The position numbers and the translations under genes were made by a program. A stretch of 64,000 nt of DNA, taken from NCBI GenBank assembly GCA_047967505.1, contig CM106540.1, one strand, 5' to 3'. The notes beneath the pieces were generated by a model. That model was not told where the DNA came from. It worked only from the letters and a program-made list of their open reading frames with translations, and searched no databases. The stretch is from Dipteris shenzhenensis. Its lineage: Eukaryota; Polypodiophyta; Polypodiopsida; Gleicheniales. Positions 1-11,516 of the stretch are shown here, piece by piece. Numbering within the stretch: the stretch's first letter is position 1; each line of letters begins with the position of its first letter.

Positions 1-427
1 GGAGGAGCTTGTCGTAGGTGGCCTTAAAGCTTGGAGTAGTTGCTTGAAGGCTTTGCTTGGTCATAGATGCTTCTAAAGGAGTCGATCGTCAAGCACTTGA
101 GCTCTCAAGGAGAGCTTCGTTTCCTTACTTTGTAGGTGATAGACCTCTCTCTTTCTCTCAAAAGGAACACATTCATAATTTCTCTTTCTCAGCAGATATG
201 AAACTCTCTTAACTCCACACAATCTTAATCTCTCTCTCTCTCTCAAAGAGCTGAACAGAAATCTCTTAAAGAAAATGGACGGAATTTTCTCTCAAATGGA
301 CGGATGAAGATCTCACACCGGAAGTGGACTCTCACAGAGAACACTCAAGAGAACTCTCAATCTCACAATCTCTCTCACTCTCAAGAATCGCAATGCCTCA
401 GCGGAAGGCAAGGGTGCTCTGATACCA
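1..427 (-). mobile_element. Copia element leader and start of gag, continues off left edge
   Basis: On the minus strand this follows the LTR at 428-683. The first 12 nt (416-427) read TGGTATCAGAGC, the usual Copia primer-binding site complementary to the 3' end of initiator tRNA-Met. A leader of about 350 nt rich in GAGA follows. A possible gag start codon lies at 64 on the minus strand and its frame stays open to the window edge (it begins MTKQSLQ). The leader shares phrases such as GAGAGAAAATTCCGTCCAT with the small element at 45049-46132, so the two are one family. The rest of the element, if present, lies left of the window. The gag call is inference; the leader and PBS are clear. Confidence 0.8.
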
Positions 428-683
428 TGACAAAATATGAAGAGGGGAGAGGAGAAGAGTGGAGATGAGGAGAGAGGGCACAGCTAGAGAGCACACCACA
501 AATGACTAACTGTACACTAGATTTAGTTTAAAAAATAGAATATATACAAACCCTTTTAGGGTTAGGGTTAGGGGATCGAACCCTTTCCTTTATAGCACTC
601 TATAAGCTTAGTGCTATGCACATATGATCGCATGATGGTGCTATGCACACATGATCACATGATGTTGAGCGTGAACCTCAACA
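428..683 (-). repeat. Copia 5' LTR (256 bp)
   Basis: Read on the minus strand it begins TGTTGAG and ends TTTTGTCA, followed at once by the PBS. It aligns end to end with the two 257-bp LTRs at 45049-45305 and 45876-46132, with roughly ten differences by eye. It contains a TATA-like CTATAAAGG and a short telomere-like run CCCTAACCCTAACCC. The possible target duplication to the right is GGGTC (684-688); the partner end is outside the window. Confidence 0.88.
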
Positions 684-704
684 GGGTCTAGCAACCTCAA
701 CGAA

Positions 705-3700
705 GTGTGGATCTATTTGAACTCCCTCTCGTCAAAGCCAATGATACAATATGCAAATGGCAGAACCATTGTGCTAAGTGAGCATGACCCCGTGATAGGC
801 AACAGCATTCGTGTGATGGCCATCATACATGTAAATGGCCGCCTGCAAACTACGCAAGTGGAAGCCATTCAGAAGAGTGGATTGGGGCAGTTGTACATAT
901 TAAACACGGAGTTGTCATGTGACTATGTGCTGGAGAGAGGAAAGACTGCAACTACCCACTCTCCACCCACAATAGATCTCATCCAAAGCCCAGCCAATTT
1001 GAGGCAGAGACCATGCGAGTTGGACCCATCATTTTGAGCGTGAGGGAAGGCAGCTATTGCTACACTGCAATGGAGGGTCCTCAAGCAATCATTAGCATGT
1101 CATTGTACATCAGGTCTTCTGGGGGACGTCATCGACTGCTTCATCAATTGTTGCACAATTCAACCACAATGGAAAGTTGATGGAAGTTCTGACAATGTAC
1201 AATGGGAATGTTGCATTCGAACTACTGCCCACACTGCATGGAGCGAGTGCAATGGACAGCATGGAGCAAAAGTATGATGGCTATTGCTAGAAGAAACCAA
1301 TGTCGACAACAATGACATTTCCTAGCAAAGTTCATCACAGTAGGTGTGTGGGGGAACTAGAGTGTACAAATCCCCTTTGCTCCGACAAGTCGATTAATGG
1401 ATTGTCGAACCACAATGCATGGATAGGTTGGTCCATAGCACACCCATTGCCGAGAAATTGAGTTAGAGAACGCCGCCATGTCTCTTTGATTGCATGTTAT
1501 AATCTTCTCTCATCTCGTGTAGGAAAAATGAACAACATTTTGGTTGTTAGAATGTTTGCTACTAGCTTGGGAACCTTGGCCTGTTTCTTTTGCAAAAGGT
1601 CCCCGATTCTTTTGAAGCAATGCGAATGTGTGACCTACTACGTGATGGCAGGGCCCAAAATGCGACTCTTTTTTCATGTTAATATGCATATTCACGAGGT
1701 GCAAAGAGGTACTAACAGAGCCCACGTAAAAGACCTTAGGTGCATGGTCAAAGAGATGGTGGACTTTAGTGCAACAGGTCCTAGACACCTACAAATGGTA
1801 CTCGCAAAAAAAATAGTCTCAACTGCCCTCATCCGTGACCCGGGCGTCTCCCTTATGGATAATGAGTTGATGGCAATGCTTGAGGAGTTGAAACCTCTTG
1901 TCCAAAGGCACAGGTAAGCCATACAGGACCAACCCAATGGCAACTACATGCAAATGTGTTTTCTTTGCATTCTTAGAAGCAGCATAACGCGTAATCAACT
2001 GGACAATCTGGCTCAAGTTCAAGCATATGGTACGCGGTGCTCGCGCTGAAAGTGATGAAGGCATGGAGTCCAGGCTCTTGAAGCTGAAGCAAAGATGTGC
2101 TTACAGATTTTTCCATGGGAGCCTCTTCCCTCGTCAAGTGGTCGATGATGAAAGCAAATGCTTTATCTTCAAGATGTCGACAATAGGGCCTACTTCGAGG
2201 TTAGATCTGGTGAACCGCATGCGCCACGGAGATCTACAAAATAGTTGGATATGTTTTGACCATGTATGGTGCATATGCGAGTGGACAACGATGGCTGCTC
2301 ACGTATATGATCCTAGGTAAGGCAAATGCTAGCATTCCTACATTCCCTCCAGCACCGAAAGGATGATGCTTATGCCTAACTTTAGTTGTATGATGCAGCA
2401 TCCAAGAATTGATGATTGTTGCCGTGTGCAAGATGAAAGAGGACACTGAGGCTCAAATCATTTTCTAGTCGAAGCTAAATGATGTCATGGAGAAGCGTGG
2501 GCACCCCACTGCGGACTTTAAAGGCTTCATGCAAGATAAGGCTGGCGCGAACTGGATGGCAGACGAATAGTGTTCAATCATGGACTAGAGAACGTGATGC
2601 ATGGCTAGGAAAGGTCTTGCCTTTTCCATTGGGAGCAAAGCCTATAGATCCACACCTCCTAGAATGTTCATAGGAGCTTCCAAGATGAGCACAAATGCTT
2701 GTGCCGATTGTGGAGGTGTGCATCGACAGAGGAGGATGCAACCACATAGCAAAGGTACAATCAAGCTTGGTGGGCCACAAGGAAGGTTTCTGATTCGAAC
2801 ATTCTTGTGATGGATTGTTGGCTGAGCTGGTGGCATGTTCGATATCTGCATTGGTGGAAGCACTTTGTTGGTGGGAGTATCCATTCACAAATACAAAATT
2901 TTATTTTCCCACCAAATTTTGCAAACGAACCACTCACTATACATCACTCTTGATAGTACGCGGACATATCGCACGTGCCCACAAGAAATCTTGTTGAGCC
3001 TGTACATGCAAGTTGGTGGGCTACCAGAGGATTCAAGGGGACGTTGAATATGTACAATGTGTGTGTCAGTGACTTGGCCAATGCGTTGTTGCAAAGCACC
3101 AAGAGACACACATTCATTGGAGGGATGTACCATGGTGCTGGCCCTAGTGCAAAGAACCTTGCAAGGCAAGCTCAGCAAGGGAAAAGCCCAACCCCTACAG
3201 CAACATCAAGGATGGTGGAGGGTGTCATAAGCAGCACTCCTATGCATCAAGAGCCTGAATTTAGGGGCGACAACATAACAATGGCTCATAAGCATAAAAG
3301 CATCAATAAAGTGACAATAGAGGAGGAAAATGCCACTCACAGGCTAGAATTTGTGGCAATAAACCAGCCTCACAAGAAAGGAGCAAGACAACTCGACTTT
3401 AAAAGCGCAGCGGGACAAGTGGAAATGGAGCCCACAATGATCGATACATCTTTGGAGAAGGTGATGGAGACTGAAGTTCACAATACCGTATGGGCAATTA
3501 GAAGGACTCCACCACGCAGCAGAGTGCAATGTAAAGGATGGCTAGGGGCATGACAGGGGAATTGCAAGAAAAATATCAAGAACACAGTAGTAGGAGTGCC
3601 AACTCCATCATTTTGGGGGATGATTGAGTGGTCCACCTCACAAGGGCAATTAAGCAATCAATCAGGCTTGCGAAGGCAATACATGTGGTTTTGCAATGAC

Positions 3701-4261
3701 CACGTGGACCATACTTGGAATATATGCTCTTCGATCAAAAATTCCCCAGCCAGAGTTTTATGGCCAGTAGCTCGTGGAAAAAATCTCACTGAGAATGAGA
3801 TAAACTCCCTAGAGACGAGAGGATTTTTTCTACACAAGGCATCAATAGAGTGTCATTCGAATGCATCTGCACCAAGATATCGATCGAGAGTCTCGAAAGC
3901 TACAGTAGCTATAAGGATCAATTCCGCCCTTACTCTAGAAGCAACAGTAAAGGACCACATAGTATTGAAAGACTTGAAACATGAAGTTTTCAAGATAGAG
4001 ACTAAAAATTCTAGAGTGATGACGGGAAGTTATAATGTCAATGTTGCCAAGAACCCAGCATGTAGTTGTCAGGATTTCATGGATCGAGTGACAGAGGGGA
4101 AGGCATTCCTTCCATGCAAGCATTTGTATTTTGTGTACCTCCACGTGTTTGGGATGGATGCCAATGCGAACATGTTCATACACCAACCCATGCTTTCATA
4201 TGACAATTTGCAAGTCATTTTCGGCAACAGGAGATTATTTCCCCAAACCCCAAATATGTAG
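705..4261 (+). pseudogene. Mutator-like (MULE) transposase, decayed
   Basis: A series of broken frames gives a MULE/FAR1-type transposase. The segment ending near 2316 reads WTTMAAHVYDPR. After an 82-bp intron (GT at 2317, AG at 2397-2398) it resumes with IVAVCKMKEDTEAQ, then a stop, then GFMQDKAGANW, which are recognisable landmarks of the MULE DDE domain. The last open segment (3596-4261) carries a SWIM zinc finger of the form CxC...CxH (CSC then PCKH, near 4058-4125), as usual at the C terminus of these proteins. At least three in-frame stops lie between 2440 and 2590, and several frame changes are needed elsewhere. No terminal inverted repeat was identified. Inactive relic; a domesticated FAR1 gene is unlikely given the stops. 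Confidence 0.72.
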
Positions 4262-4642
4262 CAAAACTATTTATTTGCTTTTTTCTTTGGAACATAATTC
4301 CAGACACAATTATGTATCATACACCAATATCGTGGACAAATTTGGAGTATTGTGTCCTTTGTAATGTTGGGTTCAATTCACCAAAAAAATGTGTGATTAG
4401 CATGGACTTGAATGCATTGCTTGTTCTTCTTTCGTAGAAGTATTGTTGTTCTTAATGGTTTCTTCTTCTTATAGAAAACCGGAGCACAAACCTTAAACCA
4501 TCATTGTTAATTAGCCAATGATTGCAAAACCCATCATGCAAAAATAGAATGCAAGGCTTTTGAGTTTACAAAGCACATGCCGTGTACAATTGCTAAAGAC
4601 CAAAGAGAGAGAGAGACACACACAGATAGACACACACACACA
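4262..4642. other. Spacer without recognisable gene
   Basis: AT-rich sequence between the MULE relic and the 3' end of the LINE. It ends in a mixed (GA)n/(CA)n run at 4603-4642. No coding signal was seen. Confidence 0.6.
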
Positions 4643-4693
4643 GAGAAAGAAAGAAAGAAAGAAAGAAATTTTATTAAAGGTCCACGGAAGGCC
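4643..4693 (-). other. LINE 3' terminus: hairpin, TTTAATAAA and TTTC tail
   Basis: The terminal stem is at 4679-4693, the A/T motif at 4669-4678, and the microsatellite tail at about 4643-4668. The same order (stem, TTTAATAAA, TTTC repeats) ends the short insertion at 55737-55803, which supports this as the family's true 3' end. Confidence 0.7.
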
Positions 4694-4893
4694 ATACATG
4701 GCCTATGGGACACAAAATCATCCGAAAGGAAAATACATCATCAACGATGCACCAACTAGGTGGCCTCATCGTAATACCGCTAAGATGCCAAAAATGGCTA
4801 CAAAAATCCTAGATACAAAATGAAATGAAATAGAGTACCAAAAATGCCTAGATACAAAATGTAAAATATGAAATATGAGGAACATCGTCTTCC

Positions 4894-6058
4894 CTAAGGG
4901 GTCTGTGATCCAAAGAAATGATGGAAGTCATGGCCATCGACCATGCCTCCTGCCATGAGTGTGAAGATCTGGGCAAGTGTCAAATGGGCTGCTAGCGGTG
5001 CCAAGTCTCCATGGAGCAATCTCCTCCGAAAATCTGCCATCATCCTCCGTCGTCTAGAAATAAAGCGACGGGTACGGCCTCTGTGTAAGATCATCCTGTG
5101 GTGCTGCCGGATCATGTCATATGTACATCCTCGGGGTGGAACCATCGGTGCTCTCTGGCAAGATGGGCTATCTCTGTGCTCATGGTCCTGCACCTCGTCC
5201 TGCTCCTCATGAATAACCAGGTCTCTGGCAGGGATGCGACGGTGCTCTCTGAGGAATATCTCTCTGTATCTGGTGATCTCCCTGATGAACAACGCTAAGC
5301 AATACTGATCCTCATACTCCATAATCCGAGAGAGAGGTCCAAATCCGTGCCCAAATAAACAGTGAAATCTGCCACGGATCTCATAATATAAAGGGCATCT
5401 GCAAACAAAGTGCTCCTCACTCTCCACCTCCCCCATAGTGCAACAAGGGCATATCCTAGTCTCTCGCCTGGGTCTATGTCCGGTAGCTGTACGACGCATC
5501 CTGTCAGCCTCAACGTCTAATCTGTGGGAAGATACCCTGAGCTAGCCCAATCCTGAGTGAGTGCGACATATGAATGCCGATATATCCTGGGGATATGATG
5601 AAGCCATCCTCTGAAATCCTGAGAAAATGGTCACGATATGTGGCCATCTTCGTAGGAAGCTCCGTGGGATGAACCCAAGTGCAAAACGTGTGTAGCTGCA
5701 ACAAATCTGCCCTGATAACCTGGCTGAGCTCATGTCGAGTGAGAGGGAGGCGAGGGGCATCTATGCTGTATCGAAATGGTGGCAGCCTATCCATATCCAA
5801 GCCCAGCGAGGTGAGCCATGTGGAGAGTGTGTGGTACCAACAAAAAGTATGACCTCTCTCCGCTAACATCTGCGAGGATGTCAGTGCTAGCCACGGTAAT
5901 CGTGCTATGCCTGCTGCTGAGTCTCCGAGCACCCTGATCCTATGCAAGTATGTAACTGACTGAAATGCTGCATCTAGCGCTAGGGGTGTAGCTCCAAACT
6001 CTGCGAACGTAATCTGATGCGGTACAGTGGGCTTCGCTCTGATCAATCTGGAGAACAT
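4894..6058 (-). pseudogene. LINE ORF2, thumb and C-terminal cysteine region
   Basis: Two open stretches (6058-5510 and 5499-4894) follow the reverse transcriptase. The second carries a cysteine motif (CPCC, then H and C in EEHFVCRCP), the zinc-knuckle-like motif common near the C terminus of L1-type ORF2 proteins. The last 100 residues are very basic and histidine-rich (SRRRRMMADFRRRLLHGD). A frame change separates the two stretches. The 3' UTR runs from 4893 to the hairpin. Confidence 0.8.
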
Positions 6059-6064
6059 GATGAT

Positions 6065-7045
6065 CTATAACCTCTCTACTCGTCTCCAATCTGCAACACT
6101 GGGATCTCCTGCCCAAAAGGGGCTAGCATACATGACTGCAGGTCTCACCAACGTATCGAAAAGTAAGGACTTCGTGTCGGGATGCAGAAAATGTGACTGT
6201 GCACACTGCCTCTCGAGAAGAGCCAAGGCGGCATACCCTCTACTGATCCTATCTCGTGCTGCATGCGTCATGGTGAAGACTGGACCTCTAAATGTGGCAC
6301 CCAAATATGTATACTCCCTGACTAGCTCCACCTCCTGCCCATCAAATGTGAAAGAGAACTCGCCTCTCCTATAAACCTGGTATGACGTGTTGAAGACCAT
6401 GACTTTGGTCTTCCCAAGGTTTACAGACAACCCTCTGTCCTGACAAAAGCTGTGGAGTGCATGGAGATGTGCCTGTAAACCTTGCTGGGAGGAAGAAATA
6501 AGAACCACGTCATCTGCATAGAGGAGAATCGGTATCGTGGATCCTGCCAGTAAAGAACCTGTACCACCCATCGTCTGTATGTACATCTCTAACTCATCGA
6601 TATAGAGACCAAAGAGTGTCGGAGACAAAGGACACCCCTGCTTCACCCCTATCGTACTACGTACTTCCCCTGACAGCCCCGCCCGTGTCCTGACTCTACC
6701 TGTGACTCTCTCATACAAGGCCATGATCGCCCATTGAATCTCCCCATTGAATCCCAAGTCACGAAGTCGCTGGAAGAGTTTGAAACGCGGCACAGTGTCA
6801 AATGCCTTTCTGAAGTCCACGAAGCAACAATAGAGCCGTTGCTTACATGACTTCGCCTCCTCAATCAAAGCCCTAAGTGTGAAGATATGATCTAGAGTCG
6901 AGTGCTCTGCACGAAATCCTGCCTGCCCTCTAGCTCTCATGCCTGTCGCCTCGGCATGGTCATTTATATGTCCTTCTAGAATGGTTGCATAAATCTTGGC
7001 CATGACATGGCCAATCATAATGGTCCTGTAGTTCGACGCCTCCAA
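6065..7045 (-). pseudogene. LINE ORF2, reverse transcriptase domain
   Basis: This is a clean 326-residue open stretch. Palm motifs are seen in order: FVDFRKAFDTV (motif A), KQGCPLSPTLF (motif B) and LLYADDVVL with the YADD catalytic pair (motif C). The coding frame continues upstream through about 7150 before a frame change joins it to the endonuclease stretch. Role in the family: target-primed reverse transcription of the element's RNA. Confidence 0.93.
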
Positions 7046-7146
7046 AGGATCCCCCGACTTGTGTATGGGTACTATAGTATTTTCTAGCCAACTAGGTGGA
7101 AGACCTGTACAAATGGACTCGTTAAAAAGACGGGAGAGGACTGTAG

Positions 7147-8607
7147 CTAAGGCATCAATCCCTTAGCTCTCCCAGTCTTCAAACGATGAGCTGCTGCTCG
7201 GACACTATTGGATGAGAATAAGGCAGAGGAAGTGGGTCTAGGCACATGGGATAAGTCGATCTGTGGCTGGTCTGGAATATCATATAAAGTGGAAGTATAG
7301 GCAAGCCAAACCTGCGGGTCTGTAAGAGGAGTTTGAGATTTCAAGCGAAGGAATTTCTTCCATAATTCCTTGGAATCACAGCTGAAAAGTAAACTTCTTA
7401 GCTCCTCCTCATTCCGGGCTAGAAATTGGCACTTTTTGCGTCGCACCAAATGCTTGTAACTCTTCTTGGTCTCAATGAGGAGGGGAGACTTCTCCTGTGT
7501 CTCAAGGCGAAGCTTCCTGCGGAGTTCTTTACACTCCTCATCATACCATCCATTACAAGGCACAAGACTGACTGGTGGAGGACTGGATGTGTGGCAAGTG
7601 ACGGGGAAGGACTTGTGGGCTGTCGAGATGATGGAGGTATGTACAAGGTCCCACCGATCCTGTGTGGAGGGTAGGGCATCGAGAAGGTGCGGACGGAGAA
7701 GACCACTCAGGTGCTGGCTATAAATATCATCAAACTGGTGGTCAAAATGAACCTCATAGTATGGCTGACGCTCATGATGTCTAGAAGGAGGGGCATGAGG
7801 AATCTGGGTAAGAATAAAGTGCAGACGTGCATGATCGGCTGAAGGCATAAAAGGGTCGACTGTGAGGTTATGTACAAAAGGGATTAAAGTCGGGGGACCC
7901 AAGACGTAATCAATGACGCTCATACCACCACCCGTGAAGGGAAAACATGTGGCTGTGGATGAATGCGGCCACTGTCGAAGTCCATTATAAATGACCATGC
8001 CATGCGATGAGAGAAGCTCCAATAGGCGATGTCCCTGATCTGTCACCTCTACCCCTCTATCTGAAGATAAGCGTGGAAAACTCTCATCTGGGGCAGCTGG
8101 AACTAAGACTGGATCCTCAGCAAAGTCCAAAATCTCTGCCTGTCTGTCTGATGTCCTCGCGTTGAAGTCTCCTAAAAGGATGACCTCTCCGCGGCGTGAG
8201 TACTCCAATACATCGGTTGACAAATCCTCAAAAGGTGACTGTCCTGGTCCATCTGAGGCATAACGAGACTGTCTCGGGGGAAAGTAGCATACTGCAATAA
8301 ACAAGTCTCTCAGGGGGGGTCTCCTGATCCGTACCCAAAGATATCTGGCCCGATGGTCTCTCCTCATGACTGTGAGTATCGATCTGAGATGCTCTCTATA
8401 AAGAACTACCACACCGCCAGATCCTTTGACTCCTCCTGATCGTCTAGTCTGCTATCGAAAGACAGACTCCCAGGCATACCCTGTCACCTGCGGCAAGCCT
8501 CTCTCTGGGCTCTCATGGGTCTCTGTAAAGAAGACGATGTCCTGATCAAAAAAGGCCTCTCGTAAGTTACCAGGCTAAGCTGTGAGGGAACCATTACAGT
8601 TCCAAAC
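7147..8607 (-). pseudogene. LINE AP-type endonuclease domain
   Basis: The domain begins at WNCNG near 8595, followed by a TAG stop (8575-8577), FFTETHE, a second TAG near 8453, LGDFNAR (8170 region) and PSADHARLHF near 7835. These match the Asn, Glu, Asp and Ser-Asp-His active-site motifs of AP-like LINE endonucleases. The domain is in the same reading frame as ORF1 upstream. A frame change near 7155 leads into the reverse transcriptase. Family role: nicking the chromosomal target DNA. Confidence 0.88.
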
Positions 8608-8610
8608 TGC

Positions 8611-10320
8611 GAAACTCAAGCTATCTGGCAGGCTACGTGTCCCATAGGCCTCGTGTCCTCCACTGTGGGCTCCAGCCGGTCTAGATCGCATAGCTCCTAT
8701 CAAAAGTCTGCCCTCTCTGATCACGGCCCACTTGCCCTCACGACGGGCAACATCGCTCTGTGCAATGAGACGTCTATGCTCCTCCCACTGAAGAGCTGTA
8801 AGGTCCTCATCCATGTGAATCTGTGGATGGTCCCTCAATCTGGATCTCCTTCGTAATACTGCGAGACGGGCCTCAGCATCTCTGAATCTGATGATAAGTG
8901 GCTGGTGCCGTGCTGGATCCCGGCCCACTCAATATGCAGCTACTATGCCATGATCCTGAACTCCGAGTGTCCCAGATATGAAGTCTGTCGCCTGATCCAT
9001 GGCTGATCTCGTATCTGATCGGTCAACTCCGCGGATGCGGATGTTGAGGGTCTTCTGAGCTCGCCGCTGACTCTCGGCAATAATCTCAGAGACTGTGGTC
9101 TGCTGGGCCTGTGGGGCTCTACGCACAACGTCCACCCACTCTGAGGTCTTCTGTACCTCTGTCTGCAGTGTGGCCAACCTCTCCTCAACTGCTGCACTAG
9201 CTGGAGGAGCTACATGCAGCTGCTGGAGGCGATCATCGCATGCCACAACATGCTCCTGAATGCGTGCCTCCAGCTGCACTATGCGCTCAACATGTGTCCG
9301 TAACTGGATGTCCTGATCAATATCTCTGGTATGAAGCTGGCAAATATGGGAGTCCTGATCAGATCTATGACTCTCAACTGTCGATAGCTGATCAGTCAGT
9401 GTGTGTATCTGTGCTGTGAGAGACTGAATCGCAGTGCCCTAAAGTCTGCAAGTCTCCATGCACTGCATAACTAAATCTCTCAAGCGCAGATTATCTGCCA
9501 GGACTGCTTCCGCTGTGGAGGGTGAAGGGGAGAGGGGGTACAAGGATGAGGGGGTAAGAGGGTAAGAAGGTGAGTAAAGGAGGGGTGCAGAAAATGGAGG
9601 TCTTGAAGAGAGAGATCCGGTAGAAGGAAGTAGGGAGTCATGGACCGAAGAAGAGCCTACACTAGGGGAGGAAGGGGCTGAAAGGGAGGGTCGGTGGGGA
9701 GAGGTGGGAAGAAGCTGGGTAGGGACTAGGGGAGGGGAAGAAGAGGAGGGAAGAGGCTGGGTAGGGAATAGGGAAGGGGAGGAAGAGGAAGGAAGAGGAT
9801 GGGTACGGACTAGGGGAGGGGAGGAAGAGGAAGGAAGAGGATGGGTAGGGACTAGGAGAGGGGAGGAATAAGCAAGGGAAAGGGCTAGGGAGGAATGAAC
9901 GGGAGCAAGAGGAGGAGGTGAAGATGAAGGCGGGGGAGGGGGAGGATTGAGTAGAGGAGGTGGGTAGGAAAGGGTTGGGATTGAGGCAAGGGAGGTAACC
10001 GGAAGTGATGGGGGAGATGGAAGTAAAGGAGATGGGGTCGGAGCCACAGGAGGATTGAGTAAAGTAGGTGGGTAGGAAAGGGTTGGGGTGCAGGCAAGGG
10101 AGGTCATTGGAGGTGATGGGGAAGGAGATGTTAAGGGTAAAGAAGAACTTGCCTCTTCGGCTCTTGTACCTATGCTTTTATCTTTCTCTACTTTTGCTCC
10201 TTGGAGGGCCATGGTGGAGCTCCTTGTTTGTGGCATCTCCTTACTCCTGGAAGTGCTGAATTCTCTGCTCAAAACTGCCTCTGAGGGCCATGGTGGAGCT
10301 GCTGAATTCTCTGCTCTCAA
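8611..10320 (-). pseudogene. LINE ORF1 protein: Pro/Ser-rich repeats, coiled coil, RRM
   Basis: The start is placed at the ATG at 10320. The first 270 or so residues are Pro/Ser-rich with a tandem motif of the type SSSSPPLVPTHPLP. A probable coiled coil follows (9480-9100). Then comes an RRM-like L1 ORF1 core with LNIRIRG and, after a TGA at 8929-8931, PLIIRFRDAEARLAVL and a Dxx-L-TALQ segment. Stops at 9439-9441 (TAG) and 8929-8931 (TGA) break it. There is no stop or frame change separating the end of this protein from the endonuclease start at about 8607, which is unusual for an L1-type element. Family role: RNA-binding chaperone of the element's RNP. Confidence 0.8.
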
Positions 10321-10459
10321 AACTGCCTCTTTTTGCCCCTTTTTACTCTGTTTTCTGTTTCCTGCACTTTAAGGACACTTGCTGTAGGTCTATTCACACG
10401 GGGGGGAGAGGAGTTTAAGACTTTCCTTAAACCCCCTTCCCTTCCAACAGAGTCTTGCG

Positions 10460-10930
10460 CAGGGAGGGAGTGGGCTTGCGGGGCTGAGAGGGACTGTGCG
10501 GGCAGGCTGGGGGGACAAGGCTGAGACAGAGGGGCGGAGAGAGAGAGAGAGAGGCTGAGGCGAAGGGGGAGGGGCTGAGCGGGTGAGGGGCGGGCTGAGG
10601 CTGAGCGGGTGAGGGGCGGGCTAAGGCTGAGCGGGTGAGGGAGGGGGAGGTTGAGCGGGTGAGGGAGGGGGGACTGAGCGGGGAGAGGGGGCTGAGCGGT
10701 GAGGGGAGAGGGGGGGCTGAGCGGGTGAGGGAGGGGGCTGAGCGAGTGAGGGAGGGGGCTGAGCGGTGAGGGGAGAGGGGATTGGGCGGGTGAGCGGTGA
10801 GGGGAGAGGGGGCTGGGCGGGTGAGGGAGAGGGGGCTGAGCGGGTGAGGGAGAGGGGGGGCTGAGCGGGTGAGGGGAGAGGGGGCTGAGCGGGTGAGGGA
10901 GGGGGCTGAGCGGTGAGGGGAGAGAGAGAG
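10460..10930 (+). repeat. G-rich minisatellite
   Basis: Degenerate tandem copies of a unit of about 20-25 bp built on GGGCTGAGCGGGTGAGGG, with variants lacking the GG. Long open frames here on both strands are compositional artefacts. Confidence 0.85.
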
Positions 10931-11054
10931 GAAGGGGAGAGAGAGAGAGTTATATGCACTCCCGCATGCACGCACGTGCGCACACACACACACACACACA
11001 GAGGGAAAGAGAGAGAGAGAGAGAGAGAAGGACGGAGGGACGGAGGGACGGAGG

Positions 11055-11085
<31 letters not shown>

Positions 11086-11188
11086 CAGTTTTAATGTGGT
11101 AGGAACAATCCCAAGATGCCTCAAAGGCATATCCCACGATCCAAGTGTTGAACCCAAGTGGACTCAACCTTGAATAGTTGAGAGAGAT

Positions 11189-11235
<47 letters not shown>

Positions 11236-11304
11236 TCACACACACACAGGGTTGGGAGGGATTGAGAGAGAGAGAGACAGAGAGACAGAGAGAGACAGAG
11301 AGAC

Positions 11305-11373
<69 letters not shown>

Positions 11374-11479
11374 AATTTTAATATGGTAGGAACAATCCCA
11401 AGATGCCTCAAAGGCACATCCCATGATCCAAGTGTTGGACAGAGGTGGACTCAACCTTGAATAGTTGAGAGAGATGTCA

Positions 11480-11516
<37 letters not shown>

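Larger units (their letters stand above)
4643..10400 (-). mobile_element. LINE (non-LTR retrotransposon), nearly full length
   Basis: The order on the minus strand is ORF1 with a proline-rich N terminus and RRM, AP-type endonuclease, reverse transcriptase, C-terminal cysteine motif, 3' UTR, hairpin, and a (TTTC)n tail. The 3' end is at 4643-4693: a stem of the form GGCCTTCC...GGACC, then TTTAATAAAA, then six or so TTTC units. The 5' boundary is not sharp; it lies somewhere above 10320, next to the GA-rich block. No target duplication was identified. Four in-frame stops and at least two frameshifts make it inactive, but it is close to intact, so it inserted fairly recently. Confidence 0.88.

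Noticed and set aside
2601-2997. Separate small ORFs on both strands in the MULE region
   Set aside because: They are short, overlap one another and lack motifs; best explained as decayed transposase and its shadow frames.
10427-11245. 272-codon and 178-codon frames on the minus strand
   Set aside because: They translate (GA)n and G-rich minisatellite DNA (SLSLSL, PLSPLS). Composition alone explains them.
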